Positions 8,482-16,861 of a stretch of 64,000 nt of DNA are shown in pieces. The translations under genes and the position numbers were made by a program. The notes beneath the pieces are model-generated. The model was given only the letters and a program-made list of their open reading frames with translations. It ran no database searches and was not told the DNA's origin. The stretch comes from Microbacterium invictum. GTDB taxonomy: Bacteria; Actinomycetota; Actinomycetes; Actinomycetales; Microbacteriaceae. Location: positions 496,001-560,000 of the forward strand of contig NZ_CP139779.1 of assembly GCF_034421375.1 (NCBI RefSeq). The letters are read 5' to 3'. How positions within the stretch are numbered: the first letter of the stretch is position 1; the number at the start of each line of letters is the position of its first letter.

Positions 8482-9984
8482 GTGGATCCGACCGGTACAC
8501 GCCCGGGCGCGCTCGAGGCGCGCAGCTGGGGGTGGCGGCACGCCTCGCGTCGCGCGTGGGCGCTGCGCGACATCACGCTGCGCATCGAGCCGAGCGAACG
8601 CGTGCTCGTGCTCGGGGCCTCGGGGTCGGGGAAGTCCACCCTCCTGCACGGGTTCGCGGGCGTCCTCGGCGAGGGAGAGGACGGCGAGCGGTCCGGTGAG
8701 CTCCTCATCGACGGGATGCCGGCGGCCGACGCCCGCGGCCGGGCGGGCCTGGTGCTCCAAGACCCCGACGCCCAGGTCATCCTCGCCCGCGTCGGCGACG
8801 ACGTCGCCTTCGGCTGCGAGAACCTCGGCGTCCCGCGCGCCGACATCTGGCCGCGGGTGCGGGCGGCGCTGGACGCCGTCGGGCTCGACGTGCCCCTCGA
8901 TCGCCCGACCAAGGCGCTCTCGGGTGGGCAGAAGCAGCGGCTCGCAATCGCCGGGGCGCTGGCGATGCGCCCCGGCATCCTGCTCCTGGACGAACCGACC
9001 GCCAACCTCGACCCTGCGGGCGTCGTCGAGGTGCGTGACGCCGTCGCGCGCGTCGCGGCCGAGACCGGGATGACGCTGGTCGTCGTCGAGCACCGGGTCG
9101 ACGCCTGGCTCGAGGTCGTCGATCGGGTGATCGTGCTGGGCGGTACCGGGGACGGAGCGCGCGGCGGCGGCGACGCGGCGGGCGGGGGCGCCGGGGTCGT
9201 CGCCGACGGCGCTCCCGACGAGGTGCTGCGCCGCGACGGCGCCTCCCTCGCCGCACAGGGTGTCTGGGTGCCGGGCCGGCCGCCGCGGCATCCGGCGCCG
9301 GCGACTCTGCCGAACGGGAAGCCGCTCCTCGAGGCCGACGACCTCGCCGTCGCGCGCGTGCGGGGTACGCCCGTCGCCCGCGTCGCGCATGCCGTCGTGC
9401 GCGAGCGCGGCGTGCTGGCGATCACCGGAGCGAACGGGGTGGGGAAGTCCACGGTCGGGCTCACCCTCGCGGGACTCCTCCCCCCGGCATCCGGTGCTCT
9501 TCTGGCGACCGACGCGCTCGCCGACGGGGCGGGGCCCGCGCCGATCCGGTGGAGTTCACGCGCGCTCCTCACCCGCATCGGCACCGTCTTTCAGGAACCC
9601 GAGCATCAGCTCCTGACGCGCACCGTGCGCGACGAGCTCGCCGTCGGGCCGCGTGCTCTCGGTATGTCCGAGCCCGACGTCGGGGCGCGGGTCGATGAAC
9701 TGCTGCGGCGGCTGCGACTCGACCACCTCGCCGCGGCGAACCCCTACACGCTCTCGGGCGGCGAGAAGCGTCGGCTGACGGTGGCGGCGGCGATCGCGAC
9801 GCGGCCGCGCGTGCTCGTCCTCGACGAGCCGACATTCGGGCAGGACGCCCGCACCTGGAGCGAGCTCGTGGCGCTTCTCGCCGAGCTGCGCGACGCCGGC
9901 ACGGCGATCGTGGCGATCACGCACGACCGCGAGGTGGTGCGGGCGCTCGGCGCCGAGGAGCTGGCGATGGGGGCGCACGGATGA
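8482..9984 (+). CDS. ykoD: double ATP-binding subunit of thiamine/HMP ECF transporter
   Basis: About 500 residues with two fused ECF-type ATPase domains that power the YkoE/YkoC membrane complex. Domain 1 has Walker A GASGSGKST, signature LSGGQKQRL and Walker B ILLLDEPTANLDP. Domain 2 (from about residue 285) has Walker A GANGVGKST, LSGGEKRRL and VLVLDEPTFGQD. A Gly/Asp-rich stretch (about 215-235) joins them. It starts at GTG 8482, three bases after ykoE, and its stop overlaps the start of ykoC (ATGA). Confidence 0.9.
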   Translation: MDPTGTRPGALEARSWGWRHASRRAWALRDITLRIEPSERVLVLGASGSGKSTLLHGFAGVLGEGEDGERSGELLIDGMPAADARGRAGLVLQDPDAQVILARVGDDVAFGCENLGVPRADIWPRVRAALDAVGLDVPLDRPTKALSGGQKQRLAIAGALAMRPGILLLDEPTANLDPAGVVEVRDAVARVAAETGMTLVVVEHRVDAWLEVVDRVIVLGGTGDGARGGGDAAGGGAGVVADGAPDEVLRRDGASLAAQGVWVPGRPPRHPAPATLPNGKPLLEADDLAVARVRGTPVARVAHAVVRERGVLAITGANGVGKSTVGLTLAGLLPPASGALLATDALADGAGPAPIRWSSRALLTRIGTVFQEPEHQLLTRTVRDELAVGPRALGMSEPDVGARVDELLRRLRLDHLAAANPYTLSGGEKRRLTVAAAIATRPRVLVLDEPTFGQDARTWSELVALLAELRDAGTAIVAITHDREVVRALGAEELAMGAHG

Positions 9985-10769
9985 CGCTCGAGCGCACCCG
10001 CGCGCGCACCGGCCCGGTGGCCGCGATCAACCCCGTCGCGAAGCTCGGCGCGGCGGCGCTGCTGACGGTGCCGCTCGTGCTGACGCTCGATCCGGTGTCG
10101 GCGGGAGTGGCGCTGCTGCTCGAGTTCGCGCTGTTCCCGTTCGCGGGGCTGGGGTGGCGCGAATTCTGGCGTCGCACGTGGCCGGTGTGGCTGGCCGCAC
10201 CGCTCACGGCGCTGACGATCGCGCTCTACGGCGAGACGTCGGGACGGGTGCTTCTGGAGCTGTTCGTCGTCCGCGTCAGCGAGGGGTCGCTCGAACTGGC
10301 GTTCGCCACGATGCTGCGCGTGCTCGCCATCGCGCTGCCGTCGGTCGTGCTGTTCGTCACGGTCGATCCCACCGACCTCGCCGACGGCCTCGCGCAGGTG
10401 CTGCGGCTGCCGGCGCGTTTCGTGCTCGGGGCGCTGGCGGGGCTGCGCATGGTGGGGCTGTTCCTCGACGATTGGCGTGCGCTCGAGCTCGCGCGCCGTG
10501 CGCGCGGGGTGGCCGACCGCGGGCGGGTGCGGCGGTTTCTCGGCATGGCCTTCGCGTTACTCGTTCTGTCACTCCGCCGCGGGGCGACCCTCGCCACCGC
10601 GATGGAGGCCCGCGGGTTCGGCGCGCCTGGTCGCCGGACGTGGGCCCGGGAATCGACGTTCGGTCGCCGCGAGTGGGCGCTTCTGGCGGTCGGCGCCGCG
10701 GTCGGCGGGATCGCCGTGGTCGTGGCCGTGGTCGCCGGAACGTGGAACCTCATCCTCGGCCCGGGGTGA
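9981..10769 (+). CDS. ykoC: ECF transporter transmembrane subunit (EcfT type)
   Basis: 262 residues. The coupling membrane subunit joins the S component to the ATPases. Several hydrophobic segments are visible (about 20-60, 75-95, 105-135, 235-258), with the basic cytosolic coupling region around LRLPARFVLGALAGLRMVGL and ELARRARGV. The start overlaps the ykoD stop by four bases. It is the last gene of the TPP-controlled operon, and the 73-bp repeat array follows. Confidence 0.88.
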   Translation: MTLERTRARTGPVAAINPVAKLGAAALLTVPLVLTLDPVSAGVALLLEFALFPFAGLGWREFWRRTWPVWLAAPLTALTIALYGETSGRVLLELFVVRVSEGSLELAFATMLRVLAIALPSVVLFVTVDPTDLADGLAQVLRLPARFVLGALAGLRMVGLFLDDWRALELARRARGVADRGRVRRFLGMAFALLVLSLRRGATLATAMEARGFGAPGRRTWARESTFGRREWALLAVGAAVGGIAVVVAVVAGTWNLILGPG

Positions 10770-10808
10770 GGCGCGCGGCGTCGAGGGCGGCGAGTCGGTG
10801 CCGTGCTT

Positions 10809-11178
10809 CGAGGTGGCGCAAATGGCGGGGTTGCGCCGCTCAAGGTGACCCTTCGCGCCACTTCGTTCGGGCGTCGTGGGTGGAGGTGGCGCAAATGGCG
10901 GGCTTGCGTCGCTCAAGGTGACCCTTCGCGCCACTTCGTTCGGGCGGCGTACATCGAGGTGGCGCAAATGGCGGGCTTGCGCCGCTCAACGTGACCATTC
11001 GCGCCACTTCGTTCGGGCAGCGTACATCGAGGTGGCGCGAATGGCGGGGTTGCGCCGCTCAACGTGACCATTCGCGCCACTTCGTTGCCGTGCCCGCGCG
11101 CCGCCGCGCCGCTGGAGCAGATCGAGGTGGCGCGAATGGCGGGCTTGCCGCGCTCAAGGTGACCAATTGGGCCACATC
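10809..11178. repeat. 73-bp tandem array of hairpin units (4 regular + 1 diverged)
   Basis: GTGGCGCAAATGG or GTGGCGCGAATGG starts at 10813, 10886, 10959 and 11032, an exact 73-bp period, and again at 11127. In each regular unit it is followed about 23 bases later by CCMTTCGCGCCAC, its inverted complement, giving a 13-bp stem that is perfect in the fourth unit. The spacer between units is CTTCGTTCGGGCG plus a short variable part. In the fifth unit the right arm has decayed (CCAATTGGGCCAC). The array fills the gap between the convergent ykoC and SRPBCC genes. Confidence 0.85.
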
Positions 11179-11214
11179 GGCCTCGCGCGAAAGCTCTCCG
11201 CGCCGCCGCCTCGC

Positions 11215-11724
11215 TCAGCCCGCGTCGACCTTCAGATACTCCTCGCGGAGCGCGGGGTAGTACGCCGCCCACTCGACCTCGGCCACGTCGCGCCCCTCGC
11301 GCGCGGCGACGAGCCGGTCGAGGTAGTACTCCCAGCCGGGGCCGATCGACCCGACATCCTCCGCACCCCCGAGCAGCTGACCGAACGAGAGCACGGTCTC
11401 GCCGTCGTCCTCCTTCAGCTCGAACCACAGGTGCCACGTGCCGTCGCCGACCGCCGTGTCGGCGACGAGTCGACGCGGCTTGTCGCACTCGCGGATGGTG
11501 AACGTCTCCGCCGGCACGTTCTCGCCCTCGGCGGTCATGCGGAACATCACCTGCCCGTCGGCGGGGTCGCCCTCCCAGGTACCGATCCATCGCTCGAGCC
11601 GGTCGGCGTCGGTCAGGTCGCGCCAGACCTTCTTCGCCGAGGCGGCGAACGTCCGCCGCAGCACCAGGTGCCGCTCGCCGTCGATGGTCTCGACCGTTCC
11701 GGTCGCCCGGGGGGTTTCACTCAT
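11215..11724 (-). CDS. SRPBCC (AHSA1-like) domain protein
   Basis: 169 residues of the START/Bet v1-like AHSA1 family (e.g. RRTFAASAKKVWRDLTDADRLERWIG, a typical N-terminal helix-grip opening). These small cytosolic proteins bind hydrophobic ligands or assist chaperones; the ligand is unknown. ATG at 11724 overlaps the stop of the upstream phosphotransferase gene (ATGA), so the two are translationally coupled. Confidence 0.75.
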   Translation of the reverse strand: MSETPRATGTVETIDGERHLVLRRTFAASAKKVWRDLTDADRLERWIGTWEGDPADGQVMFRMTAEGENVPAETFTIRECDKPRRLVADTAVGDGTWHLWFELKEDDGETVLSFGQLLGGAEDVGSIGPGWEYYLDRLVAAREGRDVAEVEWAAYYPALREEYLKVDAG

Positions 11725-12455
11725 GTCGCGTTCCACAGCTCTCGGTAGTACGTCATCCGCTGCGCGTCCGGGTCGATGCCGTAGGCGGCGAGCAGGGTCT
11801 CGGTCCATCCTGGCCCATAGTTCCACTCCACGCTCATCGCGGCGACGGCGATGTCGGCCCAGCGGTCGGCGACGCCGAGCGCCCCCAGATCGACGTATCC
11901 TGCGACGCTCCCCGCGTCGGTGAGCACCGTGTTCGGGCTGCAGGCGTCGCCGTGGCAGACGACGAGGTCGTGCTCGCGCGGAGCCTCGCGCAGGACCTCA
12001 GGCACCCGGATGCCGCGTCGCGCCGCCTTCTCGAGGCGATCCGCGACGCGCCACGAGAACGGACAGTCATCGACCGGCAGCCGGTCGTGAAACGACCTCA
12101 GACCCGCACCGATCGCCGTCACGGCCACCTCGGGCTCAGCGATCCAGCGCGGCGCGACAGCGTTCTCACCCGGCATCGCCGCGGTGACGAGCCACTCCTC
12201 GGTGTCGTCGCCACCCACCGTGATCACCCGCGGCACCGAGATGAACCGGCCCGCCCACGCCAGGCGCTCGGCTTCGGCTTCGACGGTCGTCTCGTCGTTC
12301 CGCGGACCCCACTTCACATACCGGATGCCGCGGGCACCCGTCGCCCGGAACGTCAGACCCCCGATCCCGTTTCGCCACACCGGCACGAGGTCATCGTCGC
12401 CGGCGAGGCGGCGTACCCGCGGCGGGACGAGCACCCCGTCGGTGGGAATCGACAT
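11721..12455 (-). CDS. aminoglycoside phosphotransferase family kinase
   Basis: About 244 residues with the APH fold. VKWGP holds the ATP-binding Lys, VVCHGDACSPNTVL is the catalytic HGDxxxxN loop, and YVDLGALGVADRWAD is the metal-binding DxG. It resembles APH(3')-type enzymes, but actual drug substrates cannot be told from sequence. ATG at 12455 lies seven bases after TAGGGT (minus strand 12468-12463), so the mRNA is probably leaderless; a GTG three codons upstream falls inside that -10 box. The next gene (SRPBCC) is coupled to it. Confidence 0.8.
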   Translation of the reverse strand: MSIPTDGVLVPPRVRRLAGDDDLVPVWRNGIGGLTFRATGARGIRYVKWGPRNDETTVEAEAERLAWAGRFISVPRVITVGGDDTEEWLVTAAMPGENAVAPRWIAEPEVAVTAIGAGLRSFHDRLPVDDCPFSWRVADRLEKAARRGIRVPEVLREAPREHDLVVCHGDACSPNTVLTDAGSVAGYVDLGALGVADRWADIAVAAMSVEWNYGPGWTETLLAAYGIDPDAQRMTYYRELWNAT

Positions 12456-12485
12456 GCGAGCCACCCTAGGCCTTCGGACCTTTGG

Positions 12486-12491
12486 TATCCT
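12486..12491 (+). promoter_or_regulatory. -10 box TATCCT of the terC transcript
   Basis: TATCCT sits seven to ten bases before the first bases of the yybP-ykoY element, so a start near 12498 is likely. Confidence 0.4.
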
Positions 12492-12497
12492 GGAGAC

Positions 12498-12600
12498 CGC
12501 AACAAGGGGAGTACTCCCGTTTGCGGCGCGCCCGTCAATACGAACCCGACGCAGAGTTCCGGGCCGCCGGCCTTTCCGGGCGGAGGAGACTTTGGGCCTT
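12498..12600 (+). ncRNA. yybP-ykoY (Mn2+) riboswitch
   Basis: Has the conserved AAGGGGAGTA (12504-12513), CCCGTCAATACGAACC, a GC-rich hairpin GGGCCGCCGGCCTTTCCGGG, and the closing GGAGGAGACTTTG typical of this RNA class, which senses Mn2+. It directly precedes a TerC-family membrane protein, a frequent partner of this riboswitch. The expression platform is not clear by eye: bases 12595-12625 are pyrimidine-rich, and the GTG start has a GGAG about ten bases upstream. Confidence 0.85.
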
Positions 12601-12637
12601 ATCGCCCCCTACCCACCCACCTCTTGGAGCTCTCTTC

Positions 12638-13672
12638 GTGGACGTCACCCCTCTGGTCTGGATCATCACGATCGCGGTCACCATCCTCTTCTTCATCTAC
12701 GAGTTCTTCGCCCATGTGCGAAAGCCCCATGAGCCGAGCATCGGCGAGTCGGCCCGCTGGTCGGCGTTCTACATCGGGCTCGCCCTCATCTTCGGTGTCG
12801 TCATCGGGATGGTCTGGGGCTGGGACTTCGGCGGCGAGTACTACGCCGGTTACCTGACCGAGAAGGCGCTGTCGATCGACAACCTCTTCGTCTTCCTCAT
12901 CGTGATGACCGGCTTCGCCGTGCCGAAGATCTACCAGCAGAAGGTGCTGATGATCGGCATCGTGATCGCCCTGATCATGCGCGGTGCGTTCATCGCGGTG
13001 GGTGCGGCCCTCATCGAGAACTTCTCGTGGATCTTCTACATCTTCGGTGCGCTGCTGCTGTTCCTGGCCTACCGTCAGGCGTTCTCGCACGGCGAGTCCG
13101 ACCCCGCCAACGGCAAGTTCATGACGTTCGTGCGTCGCCACCTTCCGGTCAGCGACGAGTACAACGGCGACAAGCTGACCGTGAAGAAGGACGGCAAGCG
13201 GTTCGTGACCCCGATGCTGCTCGTGATCGTGGCGATCGGCTTCGTCGACCTCATCTTCGCCGTCGACTCGATCCCCGCGATCTACGGCCTGACCGAAGAG
13301 GCCTACATCGTCTTCGTCGCCAATGCGTTCGCGCTGATGGGCCTCCGCCAGCTCTACTTCCTCATCGGCGGGCTCCTGGAGCGCCTTGTCTACCTCGCGC
13401 AGGGACTCGCGGTCATCCTCGCCTTCATCGGCGTGAAGCTGGTGTTCCACGCCCTCCATGTCAACGAGCTCCCCTTCATCAATGGCGGCGAGCCGCTGCT
13501 GTGGGTGCCCGAGATCCCGATCTGGCTGTCGCTGCTGTTCATCGCCGGCACGATCGCCGTCGCCACGGTCGCGAGCCTGATGAAGACGCGCAACGATCGC
13601 GAGGCGAAGGACCGTGACCAGATCGAGGGCGAGCCGGTCATCGCCGCGAAGGACGAGTCGCGCGGCTCGTGA
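12638..13672 (+). CDS. TerC family integral membrane protein
   Basis: 344 residues with about nine membrane segments. Characteristic TerC sequences are seen: EKALSIDNLFVFLIVM, FVDLIFAVDSIPAIYG, and the C-terminal NEPF-like region. TerC proteins are linked to metal handling: Mn2+ export in riboswitch-controlled examples, and metal loading of exported enzymes. GTG at 12638 was chosen from the GGAG about ten bases upstream and from the point where the hydrophobic sequence begins. The preceding Mn2+ riboswitch supports a role in Mn homeostasis. Confidence 0.88.
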   Translation: MDVTPLVWIITIAVTILFFIYEFFAHVRKPHEPSIGESARWSAFYIGLALIFGVVIGMVWGWDFGGEYYAGYLTEKALSIDNLFVFLIVMTGFAVPKIYQQKVLMIGIVIALIMRGAFIAVGAALIENFSWIFYIFGALLLFLAYRQAFSHGESDPANGKFMTFVRRHLPVSDEYNGDKLTVKKDGKRFVTPMLLVIVAIGFVDLIFAVDSIPAIYGLTEEAYIVFVANAFALMGLRQLYFLIGGLLERLVYLAQGLAVILAFIGVKLVFHALHVNELPFINGGEPLLWVPEIPIWLSLLFIAGTIAVATVASLMKTRNDREAKDRDQIEGEPVIAAKDESRGS

Positions 13673-13698
13673 CCCCTCCGCGGACCCGTTAGCCTGGT

Positions 13699-13756
13699 GT
13701 CAGCGATACGGCGATGACACTCAGTCCCATGGGGGCTGACACGCCGTATCGCTGAC
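13699..13756. repeat. perfect 15-bp inverted repeat after terC
   Basis: GTCAGCGATACGGCG (13699-13713) and CGCCGTATCGCTGAC (13742-13756) are exact inverted complements around a 28-base loop that itself can pair (AGTCCC with GGGGCT). There is no T-run, so it is not a classical intrinsic terminator. It may end the terC transcript or be an operator for the downstream SDR operon. Confidence 0.6.
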
Positions 13757-13783
13757 AGGCGGATCGGTTCGAAGGGGAACGGC

Positions 13784-14545
13784 ATGGAGATCTCGGGCGC
13801 AGCAGCCCTCGTGACCGGCGGCGCGAGCGGGCTGGGCCTCGCGACCGCGGAGCGCCTGGCCCGCGCGGGTGCGGTGGTCACGATCGTCGATCTCCCGTCG
13901 TCGCCGGGCGCAGAGGCCGTCGGCGGTTTCGGCGGTGCGTTCGCCCCGGCCGATGTCACCGACCCCGAGCAGGTCGCCGCGGCGGTCGCCACGGCCGCGA
14001 GCACCGGGCCGCTGCGCATCGTGGTGAACTGCGCCGGGATCGCTCCGCCCGCCAAGGTGCTCGACCGTGACGGCAGGCCCACGCCCCTGGCCGACTTCGA
14101 ACGCCTCGTCCGGGTGAACCTCATCGGCACGTACAACGTCATCGCGCAGGGCGCCGCCGCCATGGCCCGCACCGAGCCGACCGCCTCCGGCGACCGGGGC
14201 GTCATCGTCAACACCGCCAGCGTCGCCGCCTTCGACGGGCAGATCGGTCAGCCGGCGTACGCCGCGAGCAAGGGCGGCGTCCATGCGATGACGCTTCCGA
14301 TCGCCCGGGAGCTCGCTCGCCACGCCATCCGGGTCGTCACCATCGCCCCCGGCATCATGGAGACGCCGATGCTCAAGGGCCTGCCGCAGGCGGCGCAGGA
14401 CTCGCTCGGCGAACAGGTGCCCTACCCCGCCCGGCTCGGACGACCCGACGAATACGCCTCGCTCGTCGCGCAGATCGTCGAGAACGGCTACCTCAACGGC
14501 GAGACGATCCGCCTCGACGGCGCGATCCGGATGGCTCCCCGATGA
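13784..14545 (+). CDS. short-chain dehydrogenase, 3-hydroxyacyl-CoA dehydrogenase type
   Basis: 253 residues. The classical SDR coenzyme motif GGASGLG sits near the N-terminus, with NCAG in the middle and YAASK (about residue 160) carrying the catalytic Tyr and Lys. The overall sequence resembles 17-beta-HSD10/3-hydroxyacyl-CoA dehydrogenase type 2, which oxidises 3-hydroxyacyl-CoA with NAD. GAAGGGGAAC precedes ATG 13784. Its stop overlaps the enoyl-CoA hydratase start, so the two should carry out successive beta-oxidation-type steps. Confidence 0.85.
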   Translation: MEISGAAALVTGGASGLGLATAERLARAGAVVTIVDLPSSPGAEAVGGFGGAFAPADVTDPEQVAAAVATAASTGPLRIVVNCAGIAPPAKVLDRDGRPTPLADFERLVRVNLIGTYNVIAQGAAAMARTEPTASGDRGVIVNTASVAAFDGQIGQPAYAASKGGVHAMTLPIARELARHAIRVVTIAPGIMETPMLKGLPQAAQDSLGEQVPYPARLGRPDEYASLVAQIVENGYLNGETIRLDGAIRMAPR

Positions 14546-15348
14546 CCGGCGGTGCCGAGGACAGCATCCTCCTCACCGTCTCGGACGACGGCCTTGCCCG
14601 GGTCACCTTCAACCGCCCGGCGCGGTTGAACGCGATGGACTTCGCGATGGCCGAGCGCTGGCGCGAGATCGCCCACCGGGTGGCTGACGACTCCGCGATC
14701 GGGGCGGTCATCCTGGATGCCGCGGGGCCGGCCTTCTGCGCGGGTGGCGACGTGGTGGCGATGTCGACCAGCGGGGCGACCGGTGACGACGTCACCGCCA
14801 GCGCCCACGTCATCCACGACGGCATCCGGACTCTCGCCCTCTCGGACACGCCCATCGTCGCGGCCGTCCAGGGCGCTGTGGCCGGCGGCGGCCTCGGACT
14901 CATGCTCACCGCCGATTACATCGTGGCCACCGAGGCGGCGCGCTTCGTCAGCCGTTACGCCAATATCGGGCTCACCCCCGACCTCGGGGTGACGACGCTG
15001 CTGCCGGCGGCGATCGGCCAGCGGCGTGCCCTGCAGCTGCTGCTCCAGGACCGCACGCTCACCGCCGAAGAGGCGCTCGACTGGGGTCTCATCGCCGAGG
15101 TCGTCCCCGCCGCCGAGCTGGCCGCCCGGGCCGAGGCGATCGCCCGCACCTGGATCGATGGCGCCACTGCCGCGTTCGGGCAGGCCAAGCGCCTGATCAG
15201 GCACGGGGCCGATCGCCCCTTCGCCGCGAACCTCGACGACGAGGCCGCCACGATCGGCGCCCGGTTCGCCACCGACGAGGCGCGCACCCGCGTCGCGGCC
15301 TTCGCCGCGGCATCCCGTTCACGACCCCGCTCGGAGGAGACACGATGA
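14542..15348 (+). CDS. enoyl-CoA hydratase/isomerase family protein
   Basis: 268 residues of the crotonase fold. FNRPARLNAM is the CoA-binding opening, FCAGGDV forms the first oxyanion-hole loop, and VQGAVAGGGLGLML the second. Substrate chain length cannot be read. It overlaps the SDR upstream and the SDR downstream by four bases each (ATGA), forming a tight three-gene operon that likely acts on acyl-CoA thioesters. Confidence 0.87.
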   Translation: MTGGAEDSILLTVSDDGLARVTFNRPARLNAMDFAMAERWREIAHRVADDSAIGAVILDAAGPAFCAGGDVVAMSTSGATGDDVTASAHVIHDGIRTLALSDTPIVAAVQGAVAGGGLGLMLTADYIVATEAARFVSRYANIGLTPDLGVTTLLPAAIGQRRALQLLLQDRTLTAEEALDWGLIAEVVPAAELAARAEAIARTWIDGATAAFGQAKRLIRHGADRPFAANLDDEAATIGARFATDEARTRVAAFAAASRSRPRSEETR

Positions 15349-16175
15349 CCCTCGCCGGAAAGACCATCCTGCTCTCGGGCGGAAGCCGCGGGATCGGCCT
15401 CGCGATCGCGCTGCGCGCCGCGCGCGACGGTGCGAACATCGCCCTGCTCGCCAAGACCGACACCCCGCACCCGAAGCTCGAGGGCACCGTGCACACCGCG
15501 GCGGCCGCGATCGAAGAGGCCGGCGGCCGGGCCCTGCCGATCGTCGGCGACGTGCGAAACGACGACGACATCACCGAGGCGGTGCTGAAGACCCAGGGCG
15601 AGTTCGACGGCATCGACATCGTCATCAACAACGCCAGCGTCATCGACCTGTCGCCCTCGCTCGACCTCGCCGCGAAGAAGTACGACTTGATGCAGGACGT
15701 CAACGTCCGCGGCACCTTCATGCTCTCACGGGCTGCGGCGCCCATCCTCCGCGAAGCGGAGAACCCGCACATCCTGTCGCTCTCGCCGCCGTTGAACCTC
15801 AACCCCCGCTGGCTCGGTGCGCACACCGGCTACACGCTGGCGAAGTACGGCATGACCATGGCGACCCTCGGCTTCGCCGCCGAGTTCGCCGAGGCCGGGA
15901 TCGCCGCGAACACCCTCTGGCCGCGCACGACCATCGCGACGGCCGCAGTGCAGTTCGCGCTCGGGGGAGACCGGATGATGCGGGCCAGCCGCACGCCCGA
16001 GATCTACGCCGACGCCGCGTACGAGGTGCTCACGAAGCCGTCGCGCGAGTACACGGGGCAGACGCTCATCGTCGAGGACGTGCTGGAGGCGGCCGGTGTG
16101 ACCGACTTCTCGCGCTACGCCGCAGTGCCGGGAACCCCCGACTCCGAGCTGTTCCCCGACATCTTCCTCGACTGA
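15345..16175 (+). CDS. SDR family oxidoreductase, HSDL2-like
   Basis: 276 residues. GGSRGIG is the coenzyme-binding loop, NNAS the central motif and YTLAKYG the catalytic Tyr-Lys. The sequence after it (WPRTTIATAAVQFALGG, later TGQTLIVEDVLEAAG) is characteristic of the HSDL2-like subgroup of SDRs, found with acyl-CoA metabolism. Third gene of the SDR/hydratase operon. Exact substrate unknown. Confidence 0.82.
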   Translation: MTLAGKTILLSGGSRGIGLAIALRAARDGANIALLAKTDTPHPKLEGTVHTAAAAIEEAGGRALPIVGDVRNDDDITEAVLKTQGEFDGIDIVINNASVIDLSPSLDLAAKKYDLMQDVNVRGTFMLSRAAAPILREAENPHILSLSPPLNLNPRWLGAHTGYTLAKYGMTMATLGFAAEFAEAGIAANTLWPRTTIATAAVQFALGGDRMMRASRTPEIYADAAYEVLTKPSREYTGQTLIVEDVLEAAGVTDFSRYAAVPGTPDSELFPDIFLD

Positions 16176-16179
16176 GCCC

Positions 16180-16647
16180 TTACACGAGGGTCTTGCGAAG
16201 ATACACCTCGTCGCTGCCGTCGCCCGGGACGCGCTGGGTCTCCTGATAGCCCTGACGCTCATAGAGCCGGAGGTTGGCCTCGCTGAGCGACCCGGTGAAC
16301 AGTTCGGCCTGGGTCGCGCCCTCGGCGCGGCCCCGCTCCTCCAGCGCATCGAGGAGGCGCGAGCCGACGCCCTCGCCCTGCACATCCGGGGCGACCGAGA
16401 TGCGGCCGATCAGCAGCAGGCCATCGTCGACGCGGGCCCGGGCGGCGCCGACCATCCGATGGCCGAGGAGCGCGACGCAGCCGAGGTTCTCGGCGAGCTC
16501 GTGCGCGACCTCGTCGAGGGTCTGCGTGAACGGCGGCATCTCGACGCTGCCGTAGATGAGCGCTTCGGAGACGAAGGCGGCCCGCTGCAGGGTCAGCACT
16601 TCGCCGGCGTCGGAGGGATGGATGTCACGGATGATCAGGTCGCTCAC
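16180..16647 (-). CDS. GNAT family N-acetyltransferase
   Basis: 155 residues with a GNAT fold: the acetyl-CoA loop ISVAPDVQGEGVGSRLLDAL is the conserved motif A, and NLRLYERQGYQE is the C-terminal signature. The substrate (small amine or protein N-terminus) is unknown. It converges with the SDR operon. Confidence 0.85.
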   Translation of the reverse strand: MSDLIIRDIHPSDAGEVLTLQRAAFVSEALIYGSVEMPPFTQTLDEVAHELAENLGCVALLGHRMVGAARARVDDGLLLIGRISVAPDVQGEGVGSRLLDALEERGRAEGATQAELFTGSLSEANLRLYERQGYQETQRVPGDGSDEVYLRKTLV

Positions 16648-16755
16648 GCCCTCACGCTAGCTCGGGCGGCCTACCGCCCTGCTCGGGCTTGACGCGGTCG
16701 CGCGCGCGCGACTCGTTTCTCCGGCCGTGACCCGTCACCATGTGCTGCCCACCCG

Positions 16756-16815
16756 CCGCGACCCGTCAGAAGATGCGGCCCGACGCCGTGGGAAGCGACA
16801 CTTCCTGACGGATCG
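16756..16815. repeat. fourth copy of the ~60-bp CCGCGACCCGTCAG element
   Basis: CCGCGACCCGTCAG at 16756 and CTGACGGATCGG near 16804 are inverted ends, as in the units at 1.6-1.9 kb, but the centre differs (TGCGGCCCGACGCCGTGG). A partial left arm (GTGACCCGTCA) lies just upstream at about 16727. It fills the 214-bp gap between the GNAT and HAD genes. Confidence 0.6.
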
Positions 16816-16861
16816 GCGAAGGACGCCGATTACGCGCCGCTGCGCGCCGCGGCGACGCGAG

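Noticed and set aside
10809..11178. CRISPR array
   Set aside because: The whole unit repeats, including the part between the arms; there are no unique spacers and no cas genes, and each unit is itself a hairpin.
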